Made by a program: the position numbers and the translations under genes. Positions 11,399 to 22,650 of a stretch of DNA of 64,000 nt are shown here, piece by piece. Every line of letters begins with the position of its first letter. The first letter of the stretch is position 1. The notes beneath the pieces are model-generated. The model worked only from the letters and a program-made list of their open reading frames with translations. It was not told the DNA's origin and searched no databases. Source of the DNA: Butyriboletus loyo (lineage: Eukaryota > Basidiomycota > Agaricomycetes > Boletales > Boletaceae); contig JBBPSI010000044.1 of the NCBI GenBank assembly GCA_038093515.1, positions 62,001-126,000 of the forward strand. Direction: 5' to 3'.

Positions 11399-14036
11399 AT
11401 GACTGCGATGACGTTGCGAGACTTTACTCGAGATGAAGTGGCCAAGGTGCGTATGATGAGTGGTGGGCATGATGATCCCGAGGGTCGACTCACGCGAGAG
11501 GTTCTTGCACGCTCACTGATGGGTTGGGACGCGTAGCACAACACGCCAGACGACGTGGTGAGTCGTGCGTTTGACTGGAGATGCAGAAAATGAAATTGAA
11601 AGGCGCGTGGCACGGATTCTTATGTTTGTCTGGTCTCCAGTGGATCATCATAGATAGCAATGTCTATGATTTGTCACCGTTCAAGGACCTTCATCCCGGA
11701 GGCACCGCCGTTCTCCTCGAAGACGACATACGTATGTCCCATCCCAATTTGATGCGGTTCTCTTCCTTGTATTTGTATGGCGTCGCGCGTTCATTGAATT
11801 TCGTCCGCATATAGGTGGTCAAGACGCGACTGGGGCCTTCTACAGTGTCCACCGCCACGAAGTGCTCAAACGACCTGCATATAGAAGACTTCACATTGGT
11901 ACGATCAAGGGCGAGAAGAGCGTGATGACGTCCGGAGAGATTGGGCAGCTGAGTCTGGTTCCGTATGCTGAACCGACCTGGTTGAGTGCCGAGTTTCATA
12001 GTCCTTATTACAAGGAGGTGCGTGGTATACGTGGTGTTGACGAGCCTGTTTGACGTGGAGGATGCGGGGGTTGCATTGTTGAACGTGTAGAGTCATCGGA
12101 GGCTTCGATTGCAAATACGCAAGTTCGTGGACGAGGTGCTTAAACCCGAGGCATTGGTAAGGTTTCCATATTCTTTTGTGTCAGAGTGGCGCCTCATCAG
12201 ATTTGTTAGGCTCATGAGGAAAGAGGCGAGCGCGTGAGTCCAAAGGTCGTGGGTGCGATGGCGTTCGTGTATTTGAGGCCATATCACTTGTCGTTAATCT
12301 CACTCTGAACGCAGACAACTCAATATCATTGCCATGAGAATGGGTCCCGGGCCACACTTGACTGGCCTCACGCTCATGAACGGAGTGGTTCTACCCGAGG
12401 AATTCGATTACTTCCATGACGTATGATCATCTACTTTGCTCTCAACCTCCTTCTGATTCTCCCGACAGTTGATTGTCCACCAAGAATTGGCCCGGCAGGG
12501 ACAACGTGGTTATGGTGATGGTACGTCGATCGCTCGACGACGGTCCTAGATCGCTTCCCACGTATTCTCTCCGACCATGCTCCACGTGCAGGTCTGCTCA
12601 GTGGGGCACTCATCGGTCTTCCACCGATCATCCATTTCGGTTTACCAGTGCTCAAAGCCAAGATCGTTCCAGAGGTCCTCTCGGGCAAGAAAATTCTGTG
12701 TCTTGCCATCTCGGAGGCGTTTTCTGGGAGTGATGTTGCTGGCTTACGTACGCGTGCGACCAAGACGCCTGACGGCAAGTTTTGGATCATCAATGGGACG
12801 AAGAAGTGGATCACCAATGGCACGTAAGTGATGTATTCAATTATAGGTCCAATGATTGTGTTGACGAGCCTCGGTGGTGTTCAAGGTTCGCAGACTAGTG
12901 AGCTGGACTTTTTTTTTTGTGAGGTATTTGATTTAGTCCAACTGTTCGACATAGTTTTACTGTGACTTGTCGAACGGACGTATGTGTTTCCTACTTCGTC
13001 TCACTGATCTGATCCAAGTGAGACTCAGAACGGGATCACCGCCATCTTGGTCGAACGTGGCGAAGGCGTCGACACGAAACTCATCAAAACGATGTATTCC
13101 GCTGCGGCGGGCACCGCGTTCGTCAGTTTCAACAATGTTAAAGTACCCATCGAGAACACCATCGGTCCCGAAAACAGTGGTTTGTTTATCATCTTCTCGT
13201 ACGTGCCTGTAAGTGCCCTATCCTTGAATCTTCGTAACACGCATCCTGGTCGCAGAAACTTTAACCACGAGCGTTGGGTGGTGTGCAATACTTCGACTGT
13301 CTTCCAACGTCTAATCATCGAGGATGTGTTCAAGTACGTCTTGGTCGCTTCTGATTCCGCCTCGGAATCTGACCGCGGACTTGGGTGAAGATGGATTAAC
13401 CAGCGCAAGGTGTTTGACAAGCCCCTTGCTTCGCAGGCGGTGGTTCGGTCCAAGGTGGCTGCGATGATCGCACGCTCCGAGAGTTGTCAGAGCTGGCTCG
13501 AAAATCTGACGCATCAGATGAACAACATGGTGAGTTGTCCCATTTCATTTGCGCTTTGGAGGAAGATGGAGCGAGAACGTCCGTGTAGTCGTACAAAGAA
13601 CGAGGTCTAAAGTTGGCAGGGTAGGTGCAATGCCATTGATGATCCAGCTTCTCGAAAGAGTTGTGCTGACGTGGGGTGTGGGTCATGGCGTGTAGCCCGA
13701 TTGCTCTGTTGAAGTCCCATGTGACCACGTGTGCACTTGAAACGGCCAAAGACGCAGTCAAGATCTTTGGTGGTAGGGGGGTCACAAGGACCGGAATGGG
13801 CCAGTTCGTGGAACAGGTGCGTTTCTTTTCGGATTGAATGTTGCTATTGACGACGAGGAAAAACAGGCCTATAGAGGGACAATGTTCGATACCATTTTAG
13901 CAGGAGGTGAGTTACATCGACATTTTTTTGGTGAATGTTCTACAACTCTTTATGATATGCAACAGCGGAAACGGTGTTGAGTGACTTGGGAGTTAGACAA
14001 GCTCTCAAGGACATGCCCAACAACGTGCGCCTGTAG
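11399..14036 (+). CDS. Cytochrome b5 / acyl-CoA dehydrogenase fusion, 521 aa
   Basis: Fungal fusion flavoenzyme: an N-terminal cytochrome b5 domain followed by a FAD acyl-CoA dehydrogenase. Eighteen phase-consistent exons: 11399-11446, 11537-11557, 11641-11731, 11815-12017, 12091-12156, 12210-12262, 12315-12420, 12469-12520, 12592-12823, 12886-12897, 12955-12979, 13023-13198, 13256-13333, 13391-13529, 13589-13620, 13696-13816, 13867-13906 and 13966-14036. The b5 domain (residues about 5-85) has VYDLSPFKDLHPGG with the haem His in HPGG. The dehydrogenase has AISEAFSGSDVAGLRTRA, WITNGT, NFNHERW, KWINQRKVFDKPL and FGGRGVTRTG. The end (LSDLGVRQALKDMPNNVRL) also fits this family. Substrate chain length is not evident. 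Two exons are only 12 and 21 nt. It converges on MIM1 with 102 bp between. Confidence 0.93.
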
Positions 14037-14138
14037 GCAGGGGTGTTGACAGTTGAACGTTGTTGATCTACAGACGTAGGCCGGCATGTCACAGTAAATT
14101 TTGTACAAACACGGCTGGCATAATCATAAGAAACCCCA

Positions 14139-15117
14139 TCACCGCCGAAGCCCCAAACCAGCGGCTGTACTCCCAGGGCGCCGTGTTTTCCAACCAAACC
14201 ATCCAACCACGACATCTTTTGCAAAGATCTCTCCGAAACCAAGCATGACGCCATTGATGAATGGAAGTAGCAGGTTAATAGCAAGGGAGGATAATACGAA
14301 TGATAGTCGTGTCCGTGGTGCGACCGTGTTGTCCATGATGGAGGGAAGGATGGAAGGAGGAATATACGTCGGGTCCTGGGTTTCTTTGGGGTGTGGATGA
14401 CTGTGGACCGGGGCGGGTGCGAATGTTGGCGCGAGAAGAGCAGGTTGGGGAGAAGGTGATTGAGGTGTGGAGGCGTCAGGGAAGGACATGGAAGGGTACG
14501 AAGACGTTAGTGAGGACGACAGGTGTTCCCATGGCTGAGAGGGCGAGCCACTCTCCGCCTTGCCATGCTGTACCGCGTGTTCTGTACTCTGCGACTCGAC
14601 ATGTTCGACTGAACGGAGTGACGCAACCGACGCAGAGTGGGAGCGAGACACGGTTTCGCTAGCGGCGGCAGTATTGACGGTGATATGCGCACCGAGGGCG
14701 TCGGATGATTCGGATGGTTGACCGAGGGCTTGACGTTCTGCTTTTTCACGGGCGCGAACGACTTCCCAATTGGCGCGGGTGAGTCCGGCTTTGGTACGTG
14801 CGGAGGCGGATTGGGCGTGCCATTCGGAGACTTGGGCAGAGTAGGTCGTTTGCCAGGTGTCGTCTTCGGTGGGGGGTGCCTCTGGGGGTGTAGGTTGAGC
14901 TGGAGGGGTAGGGGCGGATGGAGGAGGAGACGGGGACACGGACGTGGTTGTGGTTGTGGTCGCGGATCCAGAGCTGAGCAGAACCTCGGTGGGCTCGAAC
15001 GGGTGCTCGAGTGCCGCCTGTCGTGAATGTCAGACTATGTGGGCAGTAAAACGTTCCGATTCAAGATACCTGGAGGAGCTGGTGCTCGTCGACGGATTGG
15101 AGGGCGCTCGACTCCAT
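14139..15117 (-). CDS. MIM1: Mitochondrial import protein Mim1 (Tom13 family)
   Basis: Outer-membrane insertase subunit that inserts alpha-helical and signal-anchored proteins and supports TOM assembly. Exons 15070-15117 (MESSALQSVDEHQLLQ) and 14139-15017 are joined by a 52-nt phase-0 intron. The family signature is at the C-terminus: SLAINLLLPFINGVMLGFGE, then IFAKDVVVGWFGW, a single membrane helix rich in Gly. The preceding 240 or so residues are Pro/Ser/Thr-rich and look disordered, making this protein (308 aa) much longer than yeast Mim1. An earlier in-frame ATG was not needed, since exon 1 supplies a clean start. Confidence 0.88.
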
Positions 15118-15864
15118 CGTCGATGTTCAAGCACTCGCCAAGTTGGCCTGTTTGACACTTTTCGGTACGTTCCCACGGGTATCAGTCACGTGAACCTGGA
15201 GCGTTAACGTCATCGAATTCAGAGTCCAAAGTGACGTCGTCCATGACTCAATCGAAAATGTGCGGTATATAAAGCACGGAGAATGTCTCACACTTTTCTT
15301 CCTTGCACAACTTTGCACAGAAATGGTGAGGTCGTTCAAGTTGTTCTCGACGGTCTCGAGACTGACGATGGAGGGAGGCTGAAACAACCGAAGCACAGTA
15401 CAAGGTGAAGGGCATCGTGAAGTACCGATGGTCTGTACGCTGACCTCCCGAGTGGAGACAGGAGACAAGGTTGAGTATAGACCTGTCGGCGGTGGGGCGG
15501 ACAACGTTTCGCACAGTGTTGGTGAAATAGTCGAAGTTCATGGGTCCGGCGCAGTACGTGATAAATGCAGTTGGAGCGTCGACGTTCCTGATGGTTGCTT
15601 TCAGGACCTTAGGTATCGTATCAGGAACGAAAACACGAACAGGACGACCAGTTACCAGGTATGTCGGTGTGGATTTGCTTGGTCGGATGGGAATATTGAT
15701 GGCGGTGGGGGTCGGTTAGGAAAAGAATATCGTCAAGAAACTGGAATTGTAAGAAGGGAAACGGCTGGTTGTAGTAGAGTATTGTGTATGTTGGCATAGC
15801 GGAAAACATTTGAGTGGTTTGCTTGAGCACAGCCACGTTATATCGAGGTTCAGAACACAAGTTC
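15118..15864 (-). other. Gap with coding-like minus-strand segments, unrecognised
   Basis: Between MIM1 and ATG17. The minus strand holds segments that read like protein: VLKATIRNVDAPTAFITY followed by CAGPMNFDYFTNTVR and VVRPTAD around 15484-15610, then PPSIVSLETVENNLNDL near 15315-15382. GT and AG dinucleotides allow splicing, but I could not build one closed model or name a family. It could be a small unannotated gene just upstream of MIM1 on the same strand, or ATG17 promoter sequence. Confidence 0.3.
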
Positions 15865-17900
15865 ATGGCAACTCTGCCGCCTGCAGCCCGCGCCGACCAG
15901 CCCCATCTCGTCTCCCTCGTACTTCAGTCCAAGAAGGCCCTTCAACATGGAGAACAGCTCTGCTCCAAAGCCAACGCCCTCACAAACGCGTCCGCTCAGT
16001 CCGCCGTGGACGTGCTCGCCCTCGACGCCAAGGTAAAGTGGATCAGCGAGGCTGTCATCGAACAGCTCAAGGTGCCTCGTTTCACTCTGATTGTGTTTCT
16101 CCATCAACCATCTCACGCTGCTCATGTGCTTACTTAGCTGGCTGCCAGCGTGGCAAAGAGTATCGAGCATAAACGTGTGCAACTCGACAAGCAGATCCGC
16201 GTGCGTGTTCGGCCACACACCCGCCACTTCCACGACCCCTCACCTCACCTTTTGCGTTTATCGGCACACGACAGGAATGGGACGCCGTCCGTTCGGAGCG
16301 TACCTCCGCCCTCGATACCATCCTTGAATCCCTCGGCGCACAACTCGTCCCTCCAGGCTTCCACCAAACTTCAACCGGCTCGTCTCTTTTCGGGAGTCAA
16401 CATTCGCTAAATAACACCAATGGTATCATCGATCCTACTCTGAGCCCTTCTGCAACTGTCCGGGAGAACGTCTTCGAGAAGAGGGTCACAACAAAGCATG
16501 TCGAGCGCTCGACGTGGAAGACCTTGCGTGACTTTGTGGACGAAAGTGCGATTGAGCAGGTGTTGGATGCCGTTGAGAGCGATCGAACGAGGCTCGACGT
16601 GCGTGTTTGGTCTCTCCTCTGTTTTTTCCTGTCTTGCTTTTCTTTTGGACTGGGCGTGTGTTGATGTGTGTGCGAATACAGGACGTCATGTCAACGACGT
16701 ACGACTACCCAGAAACGCTCTCAACTACGGTTTCTTCTATACGCGACTCTTTACGCGTCTCGAACGCACCGCCTCCGATCGGGTCTCTGCTGGTTTCCCA
16801 GGAGAAGACGACGACTGGAATGGCGAGGCATCTGGAGTGTTTGGCATCACATTATGACCAAATGGCGAATGCACTGCATGACAGTGAGGCTGGGATATCT
16901 CATTCAGAAGAAGAGATGCAAGGTAGGCGTTCAACGGATTCGTGTGTCGTTGTTCAAGGTCATACCAAAGCCAACTTTGCAGCGATGCATCGAGACACGG
17001 ACGAGCTCCCTGCGATCATGATTGAGCTCGAGGAAGACGTTCATTCTATTCAGCAGGCTCAGTGAGCAGAGAATCGGTTACTGGCAGACGTATCACTCAT
17101 ACCCTAGAATGTAGCGAGAAATTGGTGCTTGCCAAATCTGCTGCACAGGAACAACTAGATGCGAGCCGTGGTACCCTAGACGATCTGGACGAACTTGGAG
17201 ATATCATGTCCGACATGCTCCAGAAGCAACAAGACGTCGAGGTGCGTTTTCCCCGTGACCTGCCTCTTGATTCACGATTCGATTTTATCCCTGTGCTATT
17301 GGACAGATCGACTGCGAGGATCTCTTGGAAGGCCTCCAACAACGATTGTTGGTCGTGGAAGACCTGCACCACAGATTCGTGCAGTACCAATCGTCGTTTA
17401 ATAAACTCCTCCTCGAGATTGCTAGGCGACAGCAATACCGAGAAGCTATGGAGAAGATTGTCGAGGATATGATGGTCCAACTGGATACCATGTCATCTGG
17501 TGAGCGGGCACGGTTTACTTGAGATGTTGTTTGCATTTTTCTAACCATCACCCACCACCGTCACCATGTCGTCGTCGTCGTTACACAGAGGAACGCCAGG
17601 TGCGCGAAGATTTCAACGCTGAACACGGCGCCCACATCCCAGCGGATATTTGTCTTTGTATCGAGAACCCGCCAACGAAGTGGGAGGTTGTTCCGTGGGG
17701 GGGCGATATGCGAGAGGCGCTCCCAGAGATTGATGCGGATTTGTTAACACAGGTGAGTTGGACCCGCATCCTTTGGAGCAGGAGGAGGGCTGGGTGAGTC
17801 GATGAGGGAAATGACTGACTGAACTTTTGTCTTTTTTCTTCAGGTGAGGGAGAAGTTAGTGGGTGGGGAGGTGGTTATTCCTGGCAGCGATAGCGTGTAG
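15865..17900 (+). CDS. ATG17: Autophagy scaffold protein Atg17
   Basis: Scaffold of the Atg1 kinase complex that organises the phagophore assembly site, with Atg29/Atg31-type partners in yeast. Nine phase-consistent exons give 484 aa: 15865-16071, 16138-16200, 16275-16598, 16682-16922, 16983-17061, 17115-17241, 17307-17499, 17589-17752 and 17844-17900. Family landmarks: ARHLECLASHYDQMANALHD, MHRDTDELPAIMIELEEDV, TLDDLDELGDIMSDMLQKQQ and LHHRFVQYQSSFNKLLLEIA. The whole protein is predicted helical with no membrane segment. The acceptor at 17114 (rather than 17106) was chosen because it restores the conserved AHEKL. Length and motif order fit basidiomycete Atg17. Confidence 0.9.
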
Positions 17901-18240
17901 CTGTGGGTGTATTTATGTTTTGTGTGAGAGGGCGCCAGATGTGATGCAAATCGATCAAACTCGTCGAGAGATTTATTTGAGCACGATGAGGTTCTGGTCT
18001 TGCGTGGTGGGAGCCCACCGTCTGTAAGTCACTATAGCGATGAAAAATTATCGAGCTCGAGCGCGAATTGTACGCCGATGTCGTTCTTCAAGTTAGAGTC
18101 CCTGGATGCAATCGTTCGTGTCCTAACTACAAAAAAAAACAGTCGAATGGGTAATATGAACTTGACAATGTCCAACGAAACGCGTGGGTATAAGCGTATC
18201 GTAAAGTTGCGTTGCGTGTAGGTGAGGGGGGAGGATGGCA
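17901..18240. other. Convergent 3' gap
   Basis: 340 bp between the stops of ATG17 and the DUF6534 gene, which converge. Nothing recognisable. Confidence 0.5.
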
Positions 18241-20179
18241 TCAGCAAGCAAAATCAAAACGTATCGCCTCCACACTGCCCCATACTACTTCTGTCCGAGT
18301 ACCCGTTTCGACGTCCGTGTTCGCGTGTGTATCGCTCTGCACGCCCACGGAATTATAATACCTCGTCCTCTTCCTTGGGGTCTGGGTCGAATCCTGCCAC
18401 TGACCCGGTACCGAAAGCGTCTTGTGCAGCCCGAGTCCGAGTCCGAGTCCATACGATCCTTGTCCAAAGGTATCCGTCAAGGAGAATTGGACGTCGGTGG
18501 AGTTGGAGACGGCGGAGGCAAAGTGTCTTGCAGCGCTGGGATCGTGCTTGGATTCGTTGTAGATGACGAGTCGGGCATTGAGCGTCGCAAGCAGACAGTT
18601 GGCATAACTACGTCACGGCGTCATCAAAAAGGCCAATAAATGCATGAGATGTGCAGGCGTCCCGGGCGACGAAGCAGATATTTATAAAAAATAAAAAATA
18701 AAAAAGGAACGCTCACAGTTTTGATAGGAAATAGAACCTGGGGGTCGTTCGTCGCGAGTCAGCGCTCATCGAGTGGCGTTCGCATAGGGAGCAAGCATGA
18801 CTTACACGCCATGATGCGCAATGTTCAACCTCTGCGCGATCGCAAACTCGAGAAGCGTCGCAATCACCGTGACTAGACCCGTTTCGATCGTCATCTTGAT
18901 GAGTTTCCGAACGAGCGATTGGGTCGCTTGACAATTGGATTCATGACTTCGAGAGAGCTGTTGGTTAGAGATGTGAAACGCGACAAATCAGTAACCACGC
19001 CCTGCTTCTGTGGTCGGGATCAATTCAACAACGAGAAACGACACGCACGAGCTGGGTGGTGCGAACGGTGATGATGATATCGCACACTGCGCTGATGATC
19101 AACCATATCTTTCGGTCCAGTTAATAACACGTTTCGGAACGGAACACGCTCCGGTCACGTAAATGTATTGAAACGAACGCGAGATAATACTCACGACGGC
19201 ACCCTCTGTGTCAAAGACACCCATGTTTGGATCCGTTCTGCTCTGTGGCGTGTGTATCCGTCAGTTGAAAACTCCATGCATATTAGTGGGATGATTACCA
19301 GGATTCCTCCGGTCATAAGCAGAAGACATTGAGCCAGTGACACCTAGTCACAGCGCCAGGGTTCGAACATACCGTCAGGGAGAGGAACAAAGGAACAACA
19401 CTGACCACTATGACCGCTACAGGTATCCAAATAGACCTTCCAAGAATCCAAATTCTCCACGCAAAAAATGTCTGTACTATCGACGAGGCTGGGAAACAAT
19501 TTCCCATCAGCACCGCTGAATTCGTGAGGGAGCAAACTCATGTACATAACCCGGTGAGTACGCACAGCGCCTGAAAGGCCCATGTAGAAATTGTCTCGGA
19601 TATGGGCACTCCATCGAGGATGTAGTCTCTCTGCCCAGTGACGAGACACGATAGACAGCGGATGTTGGCTCCAAAAATCGCACTATACATGACGAGGACG
19701 CTGTTGAACACCTCCAAGAGAAACACAAAGAAAACTGTTCATCCAGTACAATCCCATGAGCGTGATACTGACTGAAATGAAATCTTGACTTGCTCACCTG
19801 TGAACTGAAGCCATCTAGGATCGCAACGGAAACGCGTTGCGTAGATGACTAGTATATAGATCGCGTCGTCAGTCCGAGGTAGTTATCTTGTTCGAGGCAT
19901 CACTGACAAACTTGAATGCTCAAGACGCCAAGAAATCCAAAGTTAAAAAGGCAGCCAAGCATCTAGACGCCCGAAGTTACGCGCCTGAGCGTATGACAGC
20001 CTCACAAACAAAGGCAGCACGCACGAGCGGGATATCACTGTTAGGGCACATGTGTCACAGTCCATGACGCTGGATACGTATAAGACAGATACTCACGAGA
20101 TTTCTACTGGCACTAGGACTGCATATTGGTCCAACGGTGGCCCGAGCCCGCTGGATGAATCCGCGAACCTCGTCAACAT
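18241..20179 (-). CDS. DUF6534-type seven-helix membrane protein
   Basis: Member of a large basidiomycete family of putative seven-transmembrane proteins of unknown function. Early exons are phase-consistent: 20097-20179 (MLTRFADSSSGLGPPL), a 13-nt microexon 20025-20037, 19917-19962, 19798-19848, then from 19734. Landmarks: LMLGCLFNFGFLGVLSIQVF, YATRFRCDPRWLQFT, FLLEVFNSVLVMYSAIF, VQTFFAWRIWILGRSIWIP, WLIISAVCDIIITVRTTQL and, near the end, LVRKLIKMTIETGLVTVIA. The last exon ends at 18241 and holds NCLLATLNARLVIYNESK, the usual C-terminal motif. One junction near 19500-19545, between VLTG and SSIVQTFF, would not resolve in frame. This may be a missed microexon, a frameshift or a damaged gene. 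Family call is strong; exact structure is not. Confidence 0.75.
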
Positions 20180-21378
20180 GCAACCATGCCGATCCCCAAG
20201 CAACAAAGACACACGCACGGCAATGACATCGCCCACAATGTAAGCGACACAAGAGACGAATTGGCGAGCCTCACGGGCAAGGCAGGAAATAAAGCTGTAC
20301 TCGAGGCCTTGCCTGCGGTCTTTATGAGAGGCTACCCTTGGAGGGGTCCGACTGGCCAGAGACAAATAAAATGGTAACCATGTCTCATGGTACGCACCCA
20401 GCGTTTTTTCATGTGCTGGAAATGACCCTGGCTCGCTCTCAGGGCTGGGAGTTCCATAACACAGGTACCCTCAGGCTATGATATAAAAAGTATCAATCAA
20501 CGATGCTGAAATAACCTGTCAGAGAAGCATCGGTCTGATGCCTTGTAGCAGATACGTGTGATCACTTGTCACAGGTCCAGAAAACAGGCAGCCATGATTC
20601 CGGGTGCGTCTGGAATCACATCAGAGTTACTTTGCGGGTCTCTTCAGGGTCGCCCTCAACGGTCGTCGCCTGAAGCCCGAAGGTTATCGCACAGACTCCA
20701 GAGTACCGTGGGTGCTTCGGGAGATAACAAGGGAATCGAAGTCAGGCGGTTCGCAGCATGTCATGTCCATGAAACAAGGTACGAATCCCATGATGTTTAC
20801 GGTATTTGCGCCTTTCATAGACACAAGGTCAGCCAAATAGATCTCTGGTTTTGGTGCTCTCGTGTGTACGCCACCGTTGGTTGCAAGATGCCAAGCGAGC
20901 GAGAATCAAAGATACATTGTCCAAGGATTTGCTGAGGGACCTGGACGATCTGAAACATGGACGGTTCGTGTGATGATCACGCAAATGCTTCTATGATCGC
21001 AGAGCGCAAATTTAGAAGCGCTATAATTTATTAGGTGATAGCGATACGATTCATACTCCGCCGCTGCCAGGCAGCAGCAAGTTGTCGGAGAGTGGAGCGG
21101 AGCGGGCCGGATATTTAACACGGCTTCTCTGCCGTGTTAGACAGCTGGGGATGCTGCACTCTCATCCTTTCATTGACAATCCGATGGTGTAGCAAATCAT
21201 TGCGAGGTCGAGTCTGCGATGGAGGCTTCTTGGCACGGGTAACATCAAATATGAATCCAAATTCAGCGAATGGTCGGATATAATCTTGAAAAAAGCATGT
21301 TATATGGACAAGTAACGAATGGTGCGCTTTCAGTTCGTCATGGGATTCGTAAAGATCGTGGCCGTGCGGTTGCATAGG
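20180..21378. other. Intergenic, no gene seen
   Basis: About 1.2 kb upstream of the DUF6534 gene and downstream of THI80. Only short frames without splice partners; nothing recognisable. Confidence 0.45.
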
Positions 21379-22427
21379 TTATATCTTTCTACGCAGCTCC
21401 GCACACCACCAGATCGGACGAGAGGTCTTGATCGTCACAAATTGCTCCGCGGGGACCAGGTGATTGGAGGTGGACACCAGGCCATCAAATGATGATTCCG
21501 TTCCATCTTCAAGGTGGTCAGCAATACACACAAAGGTAAAGAGGTCAGATTTACCCAAGTTCCATCGAAGACCGGATGTGGACAACACAGTAGAATCTAT
21601 ACCGACTGGTAAGAGACCACAGGTTGGGCCCAAAACGTCGTGATCGATGGATATCTGGTGGTGTCCCTTGGCACAATTCAAGACCACAGCTCCATGATTC
21701 GACGTCCACACTCACCCCGTCAAGAACCCAGCCAATATTGTCATCTGTAACGACATAGACTCTCGGCCTTGTCTGCCGGATCTTGTAGATGTGCGAGAGG
21801 ACATGTACGGTCTGGTCGAGTCTACCAGAGAATCCTCCGAGAATGAGTGTTTCGTACTGAATCCAAATGCTTAGATCTATGAATAGAGGTGGTCAATGGA
21901 CCAGTCTCACCTTGCGCCCTTCCTTGCGTTCGTTCTCCGTAAGCGTTTCGATGCATTTCATGAGATCCGTGGTATCCTGGTCTAAGTCTTGCTGGATGGG
22001 TACCCCCTGAGTGGCTGTAAGATCGTCCATCCTACTGCAAGGCCTGGAAAACGCACCCTCGTGGAATAGTACTCTCGAACGTCCTCGCGCAGAGAGTCCA
22101 AATCACCCTTGATGAGATCAGGAGTGTATCTATGTACCCATTCGTCAGAGACTCGCGCAACGAGATAGATGAGGCTCATCAAATCCAAACTCCTCACAGA
22201 CTTCGCAACCGTTCTCCATCCTTCATCTCCCCCAGGAGATCGTACAGGCGGTTGGCACCACCGTCAGCACAACATCTCCACGAGCAACCGTTCCAAAGTG
22301 TCTCGAGCAAAGGCAGCGAGAAAGGCTGGTTAAGGATGATCAATGCCCGACGAACGCCTTCGCGATTCGTGGTCAGAGGGTTCAGAAACGGTGTTTCCCA
22401 TTCCACGATCCCGGCGTCGGCGACCAT
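21379..22427 (-). CDS. THI80: Thiamine pyrophosphokinase
   Basis: Transfers pyrophosphate from ATP to thiamine, making thiamine diphosphate in the cytosol. Six phase-consistent exons give 255 aa: 22210-22427, 22057-22129, 21911-22006, 21716-21856, 21555-21666 and 21379-21506. Active-site motifs in order: CADGGANRLYDLL, PDLIKGDLDSL, DLDQDTTDLMKC, LILGGFSGRLDQTVHVLSHI and, in the C-terminal thiamine-binding domain, GLRWNL and SSFDGLVSTSN. The start at 22427 (MVADAGIVEWETPF) is the first in-frame ATG just before the conserved core. The last intron (21507-21554, 48 nt) is a multiple of three with no stop, so retention would insert 16 residues. Divergent from the coiled-coil gene. Confidence 0.93.
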
Positions 22428-22650
22428 GATGTTGCTTATCACAACCGAACAATCAATCGGCTCTATTTGGCAGGCAGAGAGCAACGTCGTTGGCGTTTCC
22501 CAAACCTGGCTGGGGCGAGCGCCAATGAAACGTGCAGCATTGGAGCCTCTCGCACAAATTTCCTTGTATGTATGCTGAAGACTGCCAACGCTGAGGCCCA
22601 CGTCCTGCGTGCCCAGATTGCCGTACACCAATCACAACAATATACGATTC
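22428..22650. promoter_or_regulatory. Shared divergent promoter, THI80 / coiled-coil gene
   Basis: 223 bp between the two start codons, so both promoters must lie here or overlap the genes. No riboswitch-like fold or other specific element was identified. Confidence 0.35.
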
